From Actinomycetes bacterium (GTDB lineage Bacteria; Actinomycetota; Actinomycetes; Propionibacteriales; Propionibacteriaceae), in assembly GCA_023412435.1 (NCBI GenBank), contig JAEYNS010000028.1, positions 1 to 11,951 of the forward strand: a stretch of 11,951 nucleotides of DNA, read 5' to 3'. This document shows positions 1 to 5,881 of this stretch, piece by piece. The translations under genes and the position numbers were made by a program. The stretch's first letter is position 1. Every line of letters begins with the position of its first letter. The notes under the pieces were generated by a model. It was not told where the DNA came from. It saw only the letters and a program-made list of their open reading frames with translations, and made no database searches.

Positions 1-1
1 G

Positions 2-862
2 CGCACCCCGGTGCCGGACTTCTACCGGGTCGATACCGCGCTGATCCTTCCCCAACTGTCGGCTGCTGACTGGAAGCTGACCGTGGACGGGCTGGTGGCG
101 GCCCCCTTCGAACTGACCTGGGCCGAACTGGTGGCCCTGCCGATGATCGAGCGGGACATCACGCTGACCTGTGTGTCGAACGAGGTCGGCGGCCCGTACT
201 GCGGCTCCACCCGCTGGCTCGGGGTGCCGGTGGCCGACCTGTTGCGCCGCGCCCGGCCCGACCCGTCTGCCGACATGGTGCTCAGTCACTCGGTCGACGG
301 GTTCACCGCGAGCACGCCGCTGGCCGTCCTGCTCGACGGCCGCGATGCGATGATCGCTGTCGCCATGGACGGCGAGCCACTGACCCAGGTGCACGGCTAC
401 CCGGCCCGGCTGCTCACGCCGGGGCTGTACGGGTACGTGGGAGCGACGAAGTGGCTCAGCCGGCTGAAGGTCACGACCTTCGCCGCCGACGAGGCCTACT
501 GGACGATGCGCGGCTGGGCCGAGCAGGCGCCGGTGAAGACCGCCTGCCGGATCGACACCCCCCGGGGCCAGGTATCCGGCGGTGCCGCGGTGATCGGGGG
601 AGTCGCCTGGGCTACCCACCGCGGCGTCGGGCGGGTCGAGGTCAGGGTGGACGAAGGCCCCTGGCAGGAGGCACGGCTCGGGCCGGACGTCGGGCTCGAC
701 TACTGGCGCCAGTGGTACCTGCCCTGGCAGGCGGAGACCGGCAGGCACCTGCTCGCGGCCAGGGCGTACGACGCGGCTGGCGTGCCCCAGATCGCCGAGG
801 TCCAGGGGGTGTTGCCGGACGGGGCGACCGGCTACCACGTCGTCGAGGTCTGGGCGTCGTAG
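2..862 (+). CDS. Sulfite-oxidase-like molybdopterin oxidoreductase, 5' end cut by window
   Basis: The frame is already open at base 2, reading R-T-P before the first in-window GTG at 11. Family members have a TP-x-x-x-FYR-x-D segment at this place, so the GTG is internal and the true start lies outside the window. Counting from that GTG, the SUOX molybdopterin domain spans roughly residues 1-165, with the Mo-coordinating cysteine in DITLTCVSNEVGG (C54). A Mo-co dimerisation domain (immunoglobulin-like) covers about 170-283, including GGVAWATHRGVGRVEVRVD. Actinobacterial relatives are about 500 residues with an N-terminal membrane bundle, so roughly 200 residues, including any membrane anchor, are missing here. 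The family performs oxygen-atom transfer at a molybdenum-pterin centre, often outside the membrane. The substrate cannot be read from this fragment, and sulfite is only the family archetype. The next gene begins 8 bases after the stop. Confidence 0.93.
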   Translation, partial: RTPVPDFYRVDTALILPQLSAADWKLTVDGLVAAPFELTWAELVALPMIERDITLTCVSNEVGGPYCGSTRWLGVPVADLLRRARPDPSADMVLSHSVDGFTASTPLAVLLDGRDAMIAVAMDGEPLTQVHGYPARLLTPGLYGYVGATKWLSRLKVTTFAADEAYWTMRGWAEQAPVKTACRIDTPRGQVSGGAAVIGGVAWATHRGVGRVEVRVDEGPWQEARLGPDVGLDYWRQWYLPWQAETGRHLLAARAYDAAGVPQIAEVQGVLPDGATGYHVVEVWAS

Positions 863-865
863 GCT
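860..865 (+). promoter_or_regulatory. Putative -10 box (TAGGCT) for a leaderless DUF1801 transcript
   Basis: TAGGCT fits the actinobacterial TAnnnT -10 pattern and lies 5 bases before the ATG at 871. Its first three bases are the TAG stop codon of the upstream oxidoreductase. There is no Shine-Dalgarno sequence before the ATG. I see no clear -35 box. Co-transcription with the upstream gene remains possible. Confidence 0.35.
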
Positions 866-870
866 GCGGC

Positions 871-1323
871 ATGGCCTACGAAGCGAAGACCCATCCGACG
901 GACGAGTCGGTGCTGGCATTCCTGCACACAGTGGAGCCTCCCCGACGACGCGAGCAGGGGCTCGCCCTGTTCGACATCTTCACCGAGGTCACCGGGGCCG
1001 AGGCCAGGATGTGGGGCCCGTCCATCGTGGGCTTCGGACGCGTCCGCTACACCTACCCGACTGGGCACTCCGGCGAGATGAACCGGGTCGGGTTCAGCCC
1101 GCGGAAGGCGGCGTTGACCCTGTACGGACTCACCCTCTACGGCACCAACGGCGATCTGCTCGAGCGGCTCGGCAAGCACAAGACGGGGAAGGGCTGCCTG
1201 TACCTCAGCAACCTCGAGGACGTCGACCTCGAGGTGCTGCGTGAGCTGATCCGGCGCGGCTGGGCCGGCGAGGGCAGCCTCGAGGATGGCCGCCCCGGTA
1301 CGGTCCTCGAGGTTCTCGACTGA
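871..1323 (+). CDS. DUF1801 domain protein
   Basis: This is a 150-residue soluble protein without signal peptide or membrane segment. The DUF1801 signature spans nearly the whole length: an N-terminal helix with SVLAFLHTVEPPRRR, the core GAEARMWGPSIVGFGRVRY, a strand region with NRVGFSPRKAALTLYG, then GKHKTGKGCLYLSNLEDVD and a C-terminal LRELIRRGW helix. DUF1801 proteins have a YdhG/frataxin-like fold and no settled biochemical role. The ATG at 871 was chosen because the domain starts immediately after it; the upstream continuation of this frame is antisense-like sequence inside the oxidoreductase gene. It may be read from the oxidoreductase transcript or from its own leaderless promoter. Its stop lies 12 bases from the stop of the convergent HNH gene. 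Confidence 0.9.
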   Translation: MAYEAKTHPTDESVLAFLHTVEPPRRREQGLALFDIFTEVTGAEARMWGPSIVGFGRVRYTYPTGHSGEMNRVGFSPRKAALTLYGLTLYGTNGDLLERLGKHKTGKGCLYLSNLEDVDLEVLRELIRRGWAGEGSLEDGRPGTVLEVLD

Positions 1324-1335
1324 TGGGTCGCCCGG

Positions 1336-2682
1336 CTAGCTTCGCGGTGGCGTCAGGAAGCGGGCGTGCAGCCGGGGACGTTGGCCGGGATCGGCCCGCC
1401 GGGGAGGGATCACCTCGGGCAGGCCGTCGGCGCGCAGCCGAACCTGCCATCGGTCGGCGGTGGGGTCGTGGCCCGGCTCGACGATCCCGTGGTGGTGCGG
1501 GCAGACCAGGACGAGGTTGGCAAGATCCGTAGCGCCACCAGCCCACCACGGCCTGAGGTGATGGGCGTGGCAGGCGTGGGGCGGCTTCTCGCAGCCGGGG
1601 AAGATGCAGCCGCCGTCGCGCAGGTCGAGGGCGGCCCGGATGGGTGCTGTGACGAGCCGCTGTGCCCGCCCGACATCCAGCACCTGGGAGGGGCCACCGA
1701 GCACCGCCGGAAGGAGTTCCGCGTCGCAGAGCAGTCGCCGCAACACGCCCGGGGCCAGGGGCTCGCCGCTGCCGGTGACGTGACCGCACACCAGCCCGGC
1801 GTCCGCCGCCGCCTTGACCAGCTTGTCGTAGGACATCGTCACGACGATGCGGGGCCGGTCGCCGCCGCCGGACGGGGCGAGTGCCTGCTGGGAGTGGTGA
1901 TGCACCAGGGCGAGCAGGGCGTCCGCCCGCCGCATCCCAGGGGTGATGGTCTCGGCGAGGGGGTCACGCGCCTCGAGAACGGCGCGCTTCTCGGCCTCGG
2001 CGTAGGCGTCCACGATCCTGATGAACGGCTCGGCCGACGCGACCGGCAGGCTGCCGCGGATCACCACAGAGCCCTGCCCGTCCCCGGCGAACTCGAGGAA
2101 GCGGCGAGATCGGGCGATCCGCTCGCGGCGTTCCAGGCGGGCCGCTTCGAGCGCCTCTGCGGTGTCCGGTGAGAGGACCTCGACCAGGTGGCCGGTGAGC
2201 CGGCGCAGCTCGGCGGCGTTGTGGGTGGCGGCGAAGCCGACCATCAGGTGCTGCCCCTGCTCGACAACCTCGTCGTCGAACTCCTTCGGGAGATCGGACA
2301 GCACGCTGGTGATCGCCTCGGCCTGCCCGGGCAGGACGTCGCCGGAGTCGGCGGCCGCACCCACCACGGCGAACCGCTCCAGGCCTTCGCCGGCCTTGAC
2401 CAGCCGCCGGGCTTCGCGCGCGGTCAGGTTCACGGCGTCGACCAGCCACGTGGTGGTGGAGGTGCGGTGCGCCGTCCAGGCCGCCTCGGTGCCCTCGATG
2501 CGGGCCGCGAGACGCTGTTGCCAAGCCTGCAGCCTGGCGTCGAGCCGGAGCGCAGCCTTCAGCAGCGCGAGCTGCTCGGCGTCCGACGGCAGCCGCAGCC
2601 GGTCATCGGTGAGGGCGTCGAGGGCGACACCGATGACGGCCAGCAACTGGCTGTCGGTGTACTGCTCGAACGCTGCCTCCAT
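1336..2682 (-). CDS. DUF222 / HNH endonuclease domain protein (13E12-repeat type)
   Basis: This is a 448-residue protein of the DUF222-HNH family, which is abundant and repeated in actinobacterial genomes and includes the M. tuberculosis 13E12 REP proteins. The N-terminal two thirds are the helical DUF222 region, with typical segments such as NLTAREARRLVKAGEGLERF. The C-terminal HNH nuclease domain starts near residue 358: a zinc-binding C359-x4-C364, the metal/catalytic H374-H375 in CHAHHLRPW, N389, and C394-P-H-H-H. All expected HNH residues are present, so it looks catalytically intact. Length is normal for the family. Biological role is unproven; mobility or DNA processing is often suggested. 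The ATG at 2682 has no convincing Shine-Dalgarno sequence but sits 6 bases after a TAGCGT box. Other copies of this family elsewhere in the genome are likely. Confidence 0.94.
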   Translation of the reverse strand: MEAAFEQYTDSQLLAVIGVALDALTDDRLRLPSDAEQLALLKAALRLDARLQAWQQRLAARIEGTEAAWTAHRTSTTTWLVDAVNLTAREARRLVKAGEGLERFAVVGAAADSGDVLPGQAEAITSVLSDLPKEFDDEVVEQGQHLMVGFAATHNAAELRRLTGHLVEVLSPDTAEALEAARLERRERIARSRRFLEFAGDGQGSVVIRGSLPVASAEPFIRIVDAYAEAEKRAVLEARDPLAETITPGMRRADALLALVHHHSQQALAPSGGGDRPRIVVTMSYDKLVKAAADAGLVCGHVTGSGEPLAPGVLRRLLCDAELLPAVLGGPSQVLDVGRAQRLVTAPIRAALDLRDGGCIFPGCEKPPHACHAHHLRPWWAGGATDLANLVLVCPHHHGIVEPGHDPTADRWQVRLRADGLPEVIPPRRADPGQRPRLHARFLTPPRS

Positions 2683-2688
2683 GACCCC

Positions 2689-2694
2689 ACGCTA
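2689..2694 (-). promoter_or_regulatory. Putative -10 box (TAGCGT) for leaderless DUF222-HNH gene
   Basis: On the minus strand TAGCGT is followed by six bases and then the ATG of the HNH gene, matching the layout at several other starts in this window. A perfect TTGACA lies further upstream (minus strand, 2736-2731), but it is too far away to be the -35 partner of this box. Confidence 0.4.
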
Positions 2695-2756
2695 CGGGCC
2701 GCCACTGACAGTTCAGGTAGTATCAGGCCTTGTCAACACGGGAAACTGTGCAATCA

Positions 2757-2776
2757 GACCGCACGCATGAGCGGTC
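2757..2776 (-). terminator. Possible terminator after the M28 peptidase gene
   Basis: GACCGC and GCGGTC form a perfect 6-bp stem around an 8-base loop, 15 bases past the peptidase stop on the minus strand. The bases that follow (TGATT) do not make a proper T tract, so this is a weak intrinsic terminator at best. It could instead be a protein-binding site upstream of the HNH gene. Confidence 0.3.
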
Positions 2777-2791
2777 ACAGAGAGCGCCCAA

Positions 2792-4180
2792 CTAGTCGGG
2801 TGCCTGGGCGAAGGTCAGCGTGGCGTGGGCCGCGGCGTCGGCCATCAGGCCCAGGACCTCGCGGTCGATGGTGTCCAGCCGGTCGCAGGGCGCGTGGTAG
2901 CACGGGTCGGCGCCCTCGTCCGCACCGGTGAACAGCCCGCCGACCGCGATCCCCGCGGCGGCGAACGAGGCGTGGTCACTGGACGGGAAGCTCACCGCCT
3001 CGGGCGTCACTCCTTGTGAGCGAAGGAATTCGGTCAGCACGCTGCGGACCGCTGCGGACCCGTCCGGCCACCCCTGCCCGCCGTACACCGAGGGGACGGG
3101 GTTGGGTGAGCCGATCATGTCGAGGTTGAGGTAGAGGACGGTCGCGCCGCGCGCGGCCTGGTCGAGTTGGGCGACGTAGTGCTCGGAGCCGTGCAGGCCG
3201 TCCTCCTCGCCGCCCCAGAAGGCGAACCGGACCCGGTGGTGCGGGTCAACGCCCAACGCGGCGAACTGCACCGCGGTCTCGAGGACTGCCGCCACTCCGG
3301 TGGCGTTGTCGTTGATGCCCGGCCCGTCGGCGACGCCGTCCAGGTGGGCACCCAGGACGATCGTCTGCCCGCTCTCGCCGGCGGTGTCGGCGAGCAGGTT
3401 CTCGGTGGCGACGCGGGTCACCGAGGCGTCGACCGTGACGGTGAGGCGGGTGCCGGGCTGGGCGGCCCACTCGGCACCGAGGGCGAAGGTGGTAGCCATC
3501 ACCGGGATGTCGACCTGACTGCCGAGGCTGCCCGAGAACAGCCCGGTCCGGTCCTGGTCGTCGCCCTGGTTGAAGACAAGCACCGCGCTCGCTCCCGCGG
3601 CCACGGCGTGGCCAACCTTGGTGGCGAACTGGCACGTGCCGCGCTGCACCAGCGCGATGGTGCCTCGCGGAAAGCCGGTGAAGTCGGTCGCCTCGCACGC
3701 GCTGGTGGTCGACCGGTCCCCGTCGAGGTTCACGTCGACCGGTACCACCGCGGCCGTCACCGAACCCGTCCCGGAATAGGCGAGCGGACGGTGGTCGCGC
3801 AGCGCCGCGTACTCGGTGCGGCCGGGGGCTGTGCGCAGCAGCGTCGCAGTGGTGAACTCGGGCTTGTCGTAGCCGAACCGCTGGCGCTCGACCCGGTAGC
3901 CGGCCCGTTCGAGGGTTTCGGCCACGTAGTCCACCGAGGCTGCATAGCCGGCGGTCCCGGCGGCGCGGTTCCCGCCGTTGGTGTCGGCGATCTGCTGCAG
4001 GGCGTTGAGGTGCGCGGTGAGGGCCTCGCTGGTCACCGCGGCACGGAGTTGCTCGGAGTCCACCGGGGCCGGGGCCGGGTCCGGTGCGGGCTGCGCCAGC
4101 ACGGCCACCACGACGACCAGCGTGAGGGACGCGATCACAGCCGCCGCTGCGACCACGGACCTCCGGGTGGGACGCGCCAC
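2792..4180 (-). CDS. Secreted M28 zinc aminopeptidase with PA domain
   Basis: This is a 462-residue exported metallopeptidase. Residues 1-30 form a signal peptide: RPTRR, a hydrophobic run of about 20, then AVLAQPAP, a probable signal peptidase I site followed by a Pro/Ala-rich linker. There is no lipobox cysteine. A PA domain lies at about 130-255 (GTIALVQRGTCQFATKV). The M28 catalytic domain at about 258-455 carries the full co-catalytic zinc set: H279 (GAHLD), D291 (INDNATG), general base E325 and ligand E326 (WGGEEDG), D354 (LNLDMIG) and H429 (CYHAPCD). C427 and C432 flank the last ligand and may form a disulfide. The order resembles Streptomyces griseus aminopeptidase relatives that carry a PA insertion. 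It probably removes N-terminal residues from peptides outside the cell. The start is GTG at 4180, leaderless, just after TAGCGT. A 10-bp tandem repeat lies inside at 3041-3060. Confidence 0.95.
   Translation of the reverse strand: MARPTRRSVVAAAAVIASLTLVVVVAVLAQPAPDPAPAPVDSEQLRAAVTSEALTAHLNALQQIADTNGGNRAAGTAGYAASVDYVAETLERAGYRVERQRFGYDKPEFTTATLLRTAPGRTEYAALRDHRPLAYSGTGSVTAAVVPVDVNLDGDRSTTSACEATDFTGFPRGTIALVQRGTCQFATKVGHAVAAGASAVLVFNQGDDQDRTGLFSGSLGSQVDIPVMATTFALGAEWAAQPGTRLTVTVDASVTRVATENLLADTAGESGQTIVLGAHLDGVADGPGINDNATGVAAVLETAVQFAALGVDPHHRVRFAFWGGEEDGLHGSEHYVAQLDQAARGATVLYLNLDMIGSPNPVPSVYGGQGWPDGSAAVRSVLTEFLRSQGVTPEAVSFPSSDHASFAAAGIAVGGLFTGADEGADPCYHAPCDRLDTIDREVLGLMADAAAHATLTFAQAPD
3041..3060. 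repeat. Perfect 10-bp tandem duplication inside the M28 gene
   Basis: The decamer GCTGCGGACC occurs twice in a row. The unit is not a multiple of three, so gain or loss of one copy would shift the peptidase frame between the ligands D354 and H429 and inactivate it. The frame is intact in this sequence. Confidence 0.9.
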
Positions 4181-4186
4181 GCACCG

Positions 4187-4192
4187 ACGCTA
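4187..4192 (-). promoter_or_regulatory. Putative -10 box (TAGCGT) for leaderless M28 peptidase gene
   Basis: TAGCGT on the minus strand is followed by six bases and the GTG start at 4180. The box and its spacing are the same as before the HNH gene. No Shine-Dalgarno sequence is present. The 72-bp divergent gap also carries the opposing box of the deaminase gene. Confidence 0.5.
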
Positions 4193-4238
4193 CCCGGCCA
4201 CCCCAGCCGCGGCCCTTCTCTCCTGGGCGTTCAGCGCC

Positions 4239-4244
4239 TAGGGT
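4239..4244 (+). promoter_or_regulatory. Putative -10 box (TAGGGT) for leaderless deaminase gene
   Basis: TAGGGT is followed by eight bases and the ATG at 4253, with no Shine-Dalgarno sequence. The same hexamer and spacing occur before the PHP gene at 5801. A weak TTCTCT at 4216-4221, 17 bases upstream, is the only -35 candidate. Confidence 0.45.
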
Positions 4245-4252
4245 GCCGGGGC

Positions 4253-4747
4253 ATGGCACTCAACCAGCGTGACCGGCGCTTCCGGGCGCGGGCCGGCGAC
4301 CTGGCGGAGACGGCCCTCGAGGCCGGCGACGAGCCCTTCGGCTCGGTCCTGGTAGGGGCCGATGAGGTCGTCATGTTCGAAGACCACAACCGCGTCGCCG
4401 GAGGTGACCAGACGCGGCACCCCGAGTTCGCGATCGCCCGCTGGGCCGCCGAACACCTCACCCCCCAGGAGCGGGCGAACGCCACCGTCTACACCTCAGG
4501 AGAGCATTGCGCGATGTGCGCAGCCGCTCACGGCTGGGTCGGGCTGGGACGCATCGTGTACGCCGCTTCGTCGGCCCAACTGCGGCAGTGGGGGCAGGAG
4601 GCGGGGCTGCCCGACCCGCCGGTCGCCGCGTTGCCGATCACCGGGGTCGTCCCCGAGGCGGTCGTCGAGGGCCCGGACGCCGCGTTGTCGGAGCGGGTCC
4701 GCGACCTGCACGCGCGGTGGGTGGAACAGGCTGTGGCAGGTCGATAG
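4253..4747 (+). CDS. Nucleoside/cytidine deaminase-like zinc hydrolase
   Basis: This is a 164-residue cytosolic protein with the CDA fold used by guanine, cytosine and tRNA-adenosine deaminases. The zinc and proton-shuttle motif is H56-P57-E58 in TRHPEFA rather than the common HAE. The second zinc motif is C86-A-M-C89 in TSGEHCAMC, where histidine replaces the usual proline of PCxxC. The three zinc ligands (H56, C86, C89) and catalytic E58 are all present, so activity is plausible. The segment AAHGWVGLGRIVYAASS matches the helix and strand after the cysteines. I recall an actinobacterial nucleoside-deaminase subgroup with this HPE/EHC signature, but its substrate is not known to me. The ATG at 4253 is chosen because the upstream continuation is antisense to the M28 gene. 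The stop lies 16 bases from the convergent PHP gene. Confidence 0.9.
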   Translation: MALNQRDRRFRARAGDLAETALEAGDEPFGSVLVGADEVVMFEDHNRVAGGDQTRHPEFAIARWAAEHLTPQERANATVYTSGEHCAMCAAAHGWVGLGRIVYAASSAQLRQWGQEAGLPDPPVAALPITGVVPEAVVEGPDAALSERVRDLHARWVEQAVAGR

Positions 4748-4763
4748 CGGCGGTCGCTCGGGT

Positions 4764-5801
4764 TCAGCGTCGGCGGGACGCCGCCCAGGCGAGCAGGCGG
4801 TCCGCGGGGCCCGCGTTGACGACGCGCTCCGCGGTGACACCGCACCGGGCCGCGCGGTCGCACCCGATGTACTGCCAGTCGAGTTGGCCAGGGGCGTGGG
4901 CGTCGGTGTCGATGGAGAACCGGCAGCCCGTCTCGACGGCAAGGTTCAGCAGGTCGAGCGGGGGGTCCTTGCGCTCGGGTCGGCAGTTGATCTCGACCGC
5001 CACGTCGTGGTCGCGGCAGGCGGCGAAGACCGCCGCTGCGTCGAACTCCGACTGCGGACGTCCGCGCCCGCCCACTATCCGTCCGGTGCAGTGGCCCAGG
5101 ATGTCCAGGTTGGGGTCACCGATGGCGGTGAGCATGCGTCGGGTCATCACGTCGCGAGGCGAGCGCAGCTTCGAGTGGACGCTGCCGACCACGATGTCGA
5201 GGCCGGTGAGCACATCGGGCAACTGGTCGAGGCTCCCGTCCTCGTTGATGTCGACCTCGATGCCGGTCAGCACCCGGAACGGGGGTGCGCCAGCGGTTGC
5301 CTCCTCGGCGAGCCGGGCGTTGACGGCCCCGACCTCGTCCAGTTGTTGCAGCAGCCGCTCGGTGGTGAGCCCGTTGGCGACGGTCAACCGGGGGGAGTGG
5401 TCGGTGAGCACGATGTACTCGTGCCCCAGCGAGCGGGCGGCGAGGGCCATCTCGATGATCGGGCTGCCGCCGTCCGACCACAGGGAGTGGGTGTGGCAGT
5501 CGCCCCTCAGCGCAGCCCGCAGCGCGTCACCCGCGACAGCGAACGGTGCCGGCTCGGCCTCGAGGGTGGCCAGGTAGCCGGGTACCTCGCCGGCCAGCGC
5601 CTCCAGGATCACGGCCTCGGTCGTGGCGCCCACGCCGGGGAGCGTCCGCAGCCGTCCGGTCGCAGCCAGCCGCTCCAACTCACCGGGCACCAGCGCCTCG
5701 AGGGTCCGGGCGGCTCGCCGGAAGGCGCCGGACCGGTAGGTCGGCGCGCTGGAGCGCTCGAGCAGGAACCCGATCCGCTTGAGGGCCTCGACCGCGTCCA
5801 T
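4764..5801 (-). CDS. PHP-domain phosphoesterase with PolX-like N-terminal HhH region
   Basis: This is a 345-residue protein. Residues 1-90 resemble the N-terminus of family X DNA polymerases: an 8-kDa-like helical part (AYRSGAFRRAARTLE type, here TYRSGAFRRAARTLEAL), then a helix-hairpin-helix LRTLPGVGATTEAVI at 51-65. A PHP domain follows directly from about residue 98, with metal-binding residues H103 and H105 (DCHTHS), D110, H135 (LTDHSP), E182 (GIEVDI), H209 (GSVHSK), H237 (LGHCTG), and D300 and H302 (DTDAH). The palm and fingers of a full PolX are absent, so it is not a polymerase. It probably hydrolyses a phosphoester, perhaps on DNA ends or a small phosphorylated molecule. The frame stays open to an ATG at 5861, but I prefer the ATG at 5801: the PolX-like region begins there, and a TAGGGT box sits 8 bases upstream. 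Confidence 0.92.
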   Translation of the reverse strand: MDAVEALKRIGFLLERSSAPTYRSGAFRRAARTLEALVPGELERLAATGRLRTLPGVGATTEAVILEALAGEVPGYLATLEAEPAPFAVAGDALRAALRGDCHTHSLWSDGGSPIIEMALAARSLGHEYIVLTDHSPRLTVANGLTTERLLQQLDEVGAVNARLAEEATAGAPPFRVLTGIEVDINEDGSLDQLPDVLTGLDIVVGSVHSKLRSPRDVMTRRMLTAIGDPNLDILGHCTGRIVGGRGRPQSEFDAAAVFAACRDHDVAVEINCRPERKDPPLDLLNLAVETGCRFSIDTDAHAPGQLDWQYIGCDRAARCGVTAERVVNAGPADRLLAWAASRRR

Positions 5802-5809
5802 GGAGCCCA

Positions 5810-5815
5810 ACCCTA
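5810..5815 (-). promoter_or_regulatory. Putative -10 box (TAGGGT) that supports the PHP gene start at 5801
   Basis: On the minus strand TAGGGT is followed by eight bases and then ATG at 5801, exactly as before the deaminase gene. This favours a leaderless transcript starting at 5801 over the longer start at 5861, which would place the box inside the coding sequence. Confidence 0.45.
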
Positions 5816-5868
5816 GGCGTACCCGCCGCCGCCGTCCCGAGACGTTCCCGCCGAGGGCCATGGGGTTC

Positions 5869-5874
5869 TACGCT
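5869..5874 (+). promoter_or_regulatory. Putative -10 box (TACGCT) for leaderless DUF6508-GNAT gene
   Basis: TACGCT is followed by seven bases and the GTG start at 5882; there is no Shine-Dalgarno sequence. It shares an 80-bp divergent gap with the PHP promoter. Confidence 0.45.
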
Positions 5875-5881
5875 GGCGCCC

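Noticed and set aside
1366..2931. Several plus-strand open frames across the HNH gene
   Set aside because: All are antisense to the DUF222-HNH gene, whose cysteine/histidine motifs are complete, and none shows a domain.
4090..4180. The M28 peptidase as a lipoprotein
   Set aside because: The signal region has no cysteine at a lipobox position; a signal peptidase I site after AVLA fits better.
3167..4252. Long in-frame upstream extension of the deaminase
   Set aside because: This part is antisense to the M28 peptidase, whose zinc ligands and signal peptide are complete. The deaminase domain needs only the ATG at 4253.
4362..5816. A 484-codon plus-strand frame over the deaminase and PHP genes
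   Set aside because: It overlaps the deaminase in another frame and is antisense to the well-supported PHP gene. It shows no recognisable motif.
5802..5861. Earlier ATG at 5861 for the PHP gene
   Set aside because: It would add 20 Arg/Gly-rich residues with no family match and would place the TAGGGT box inside the coding region.
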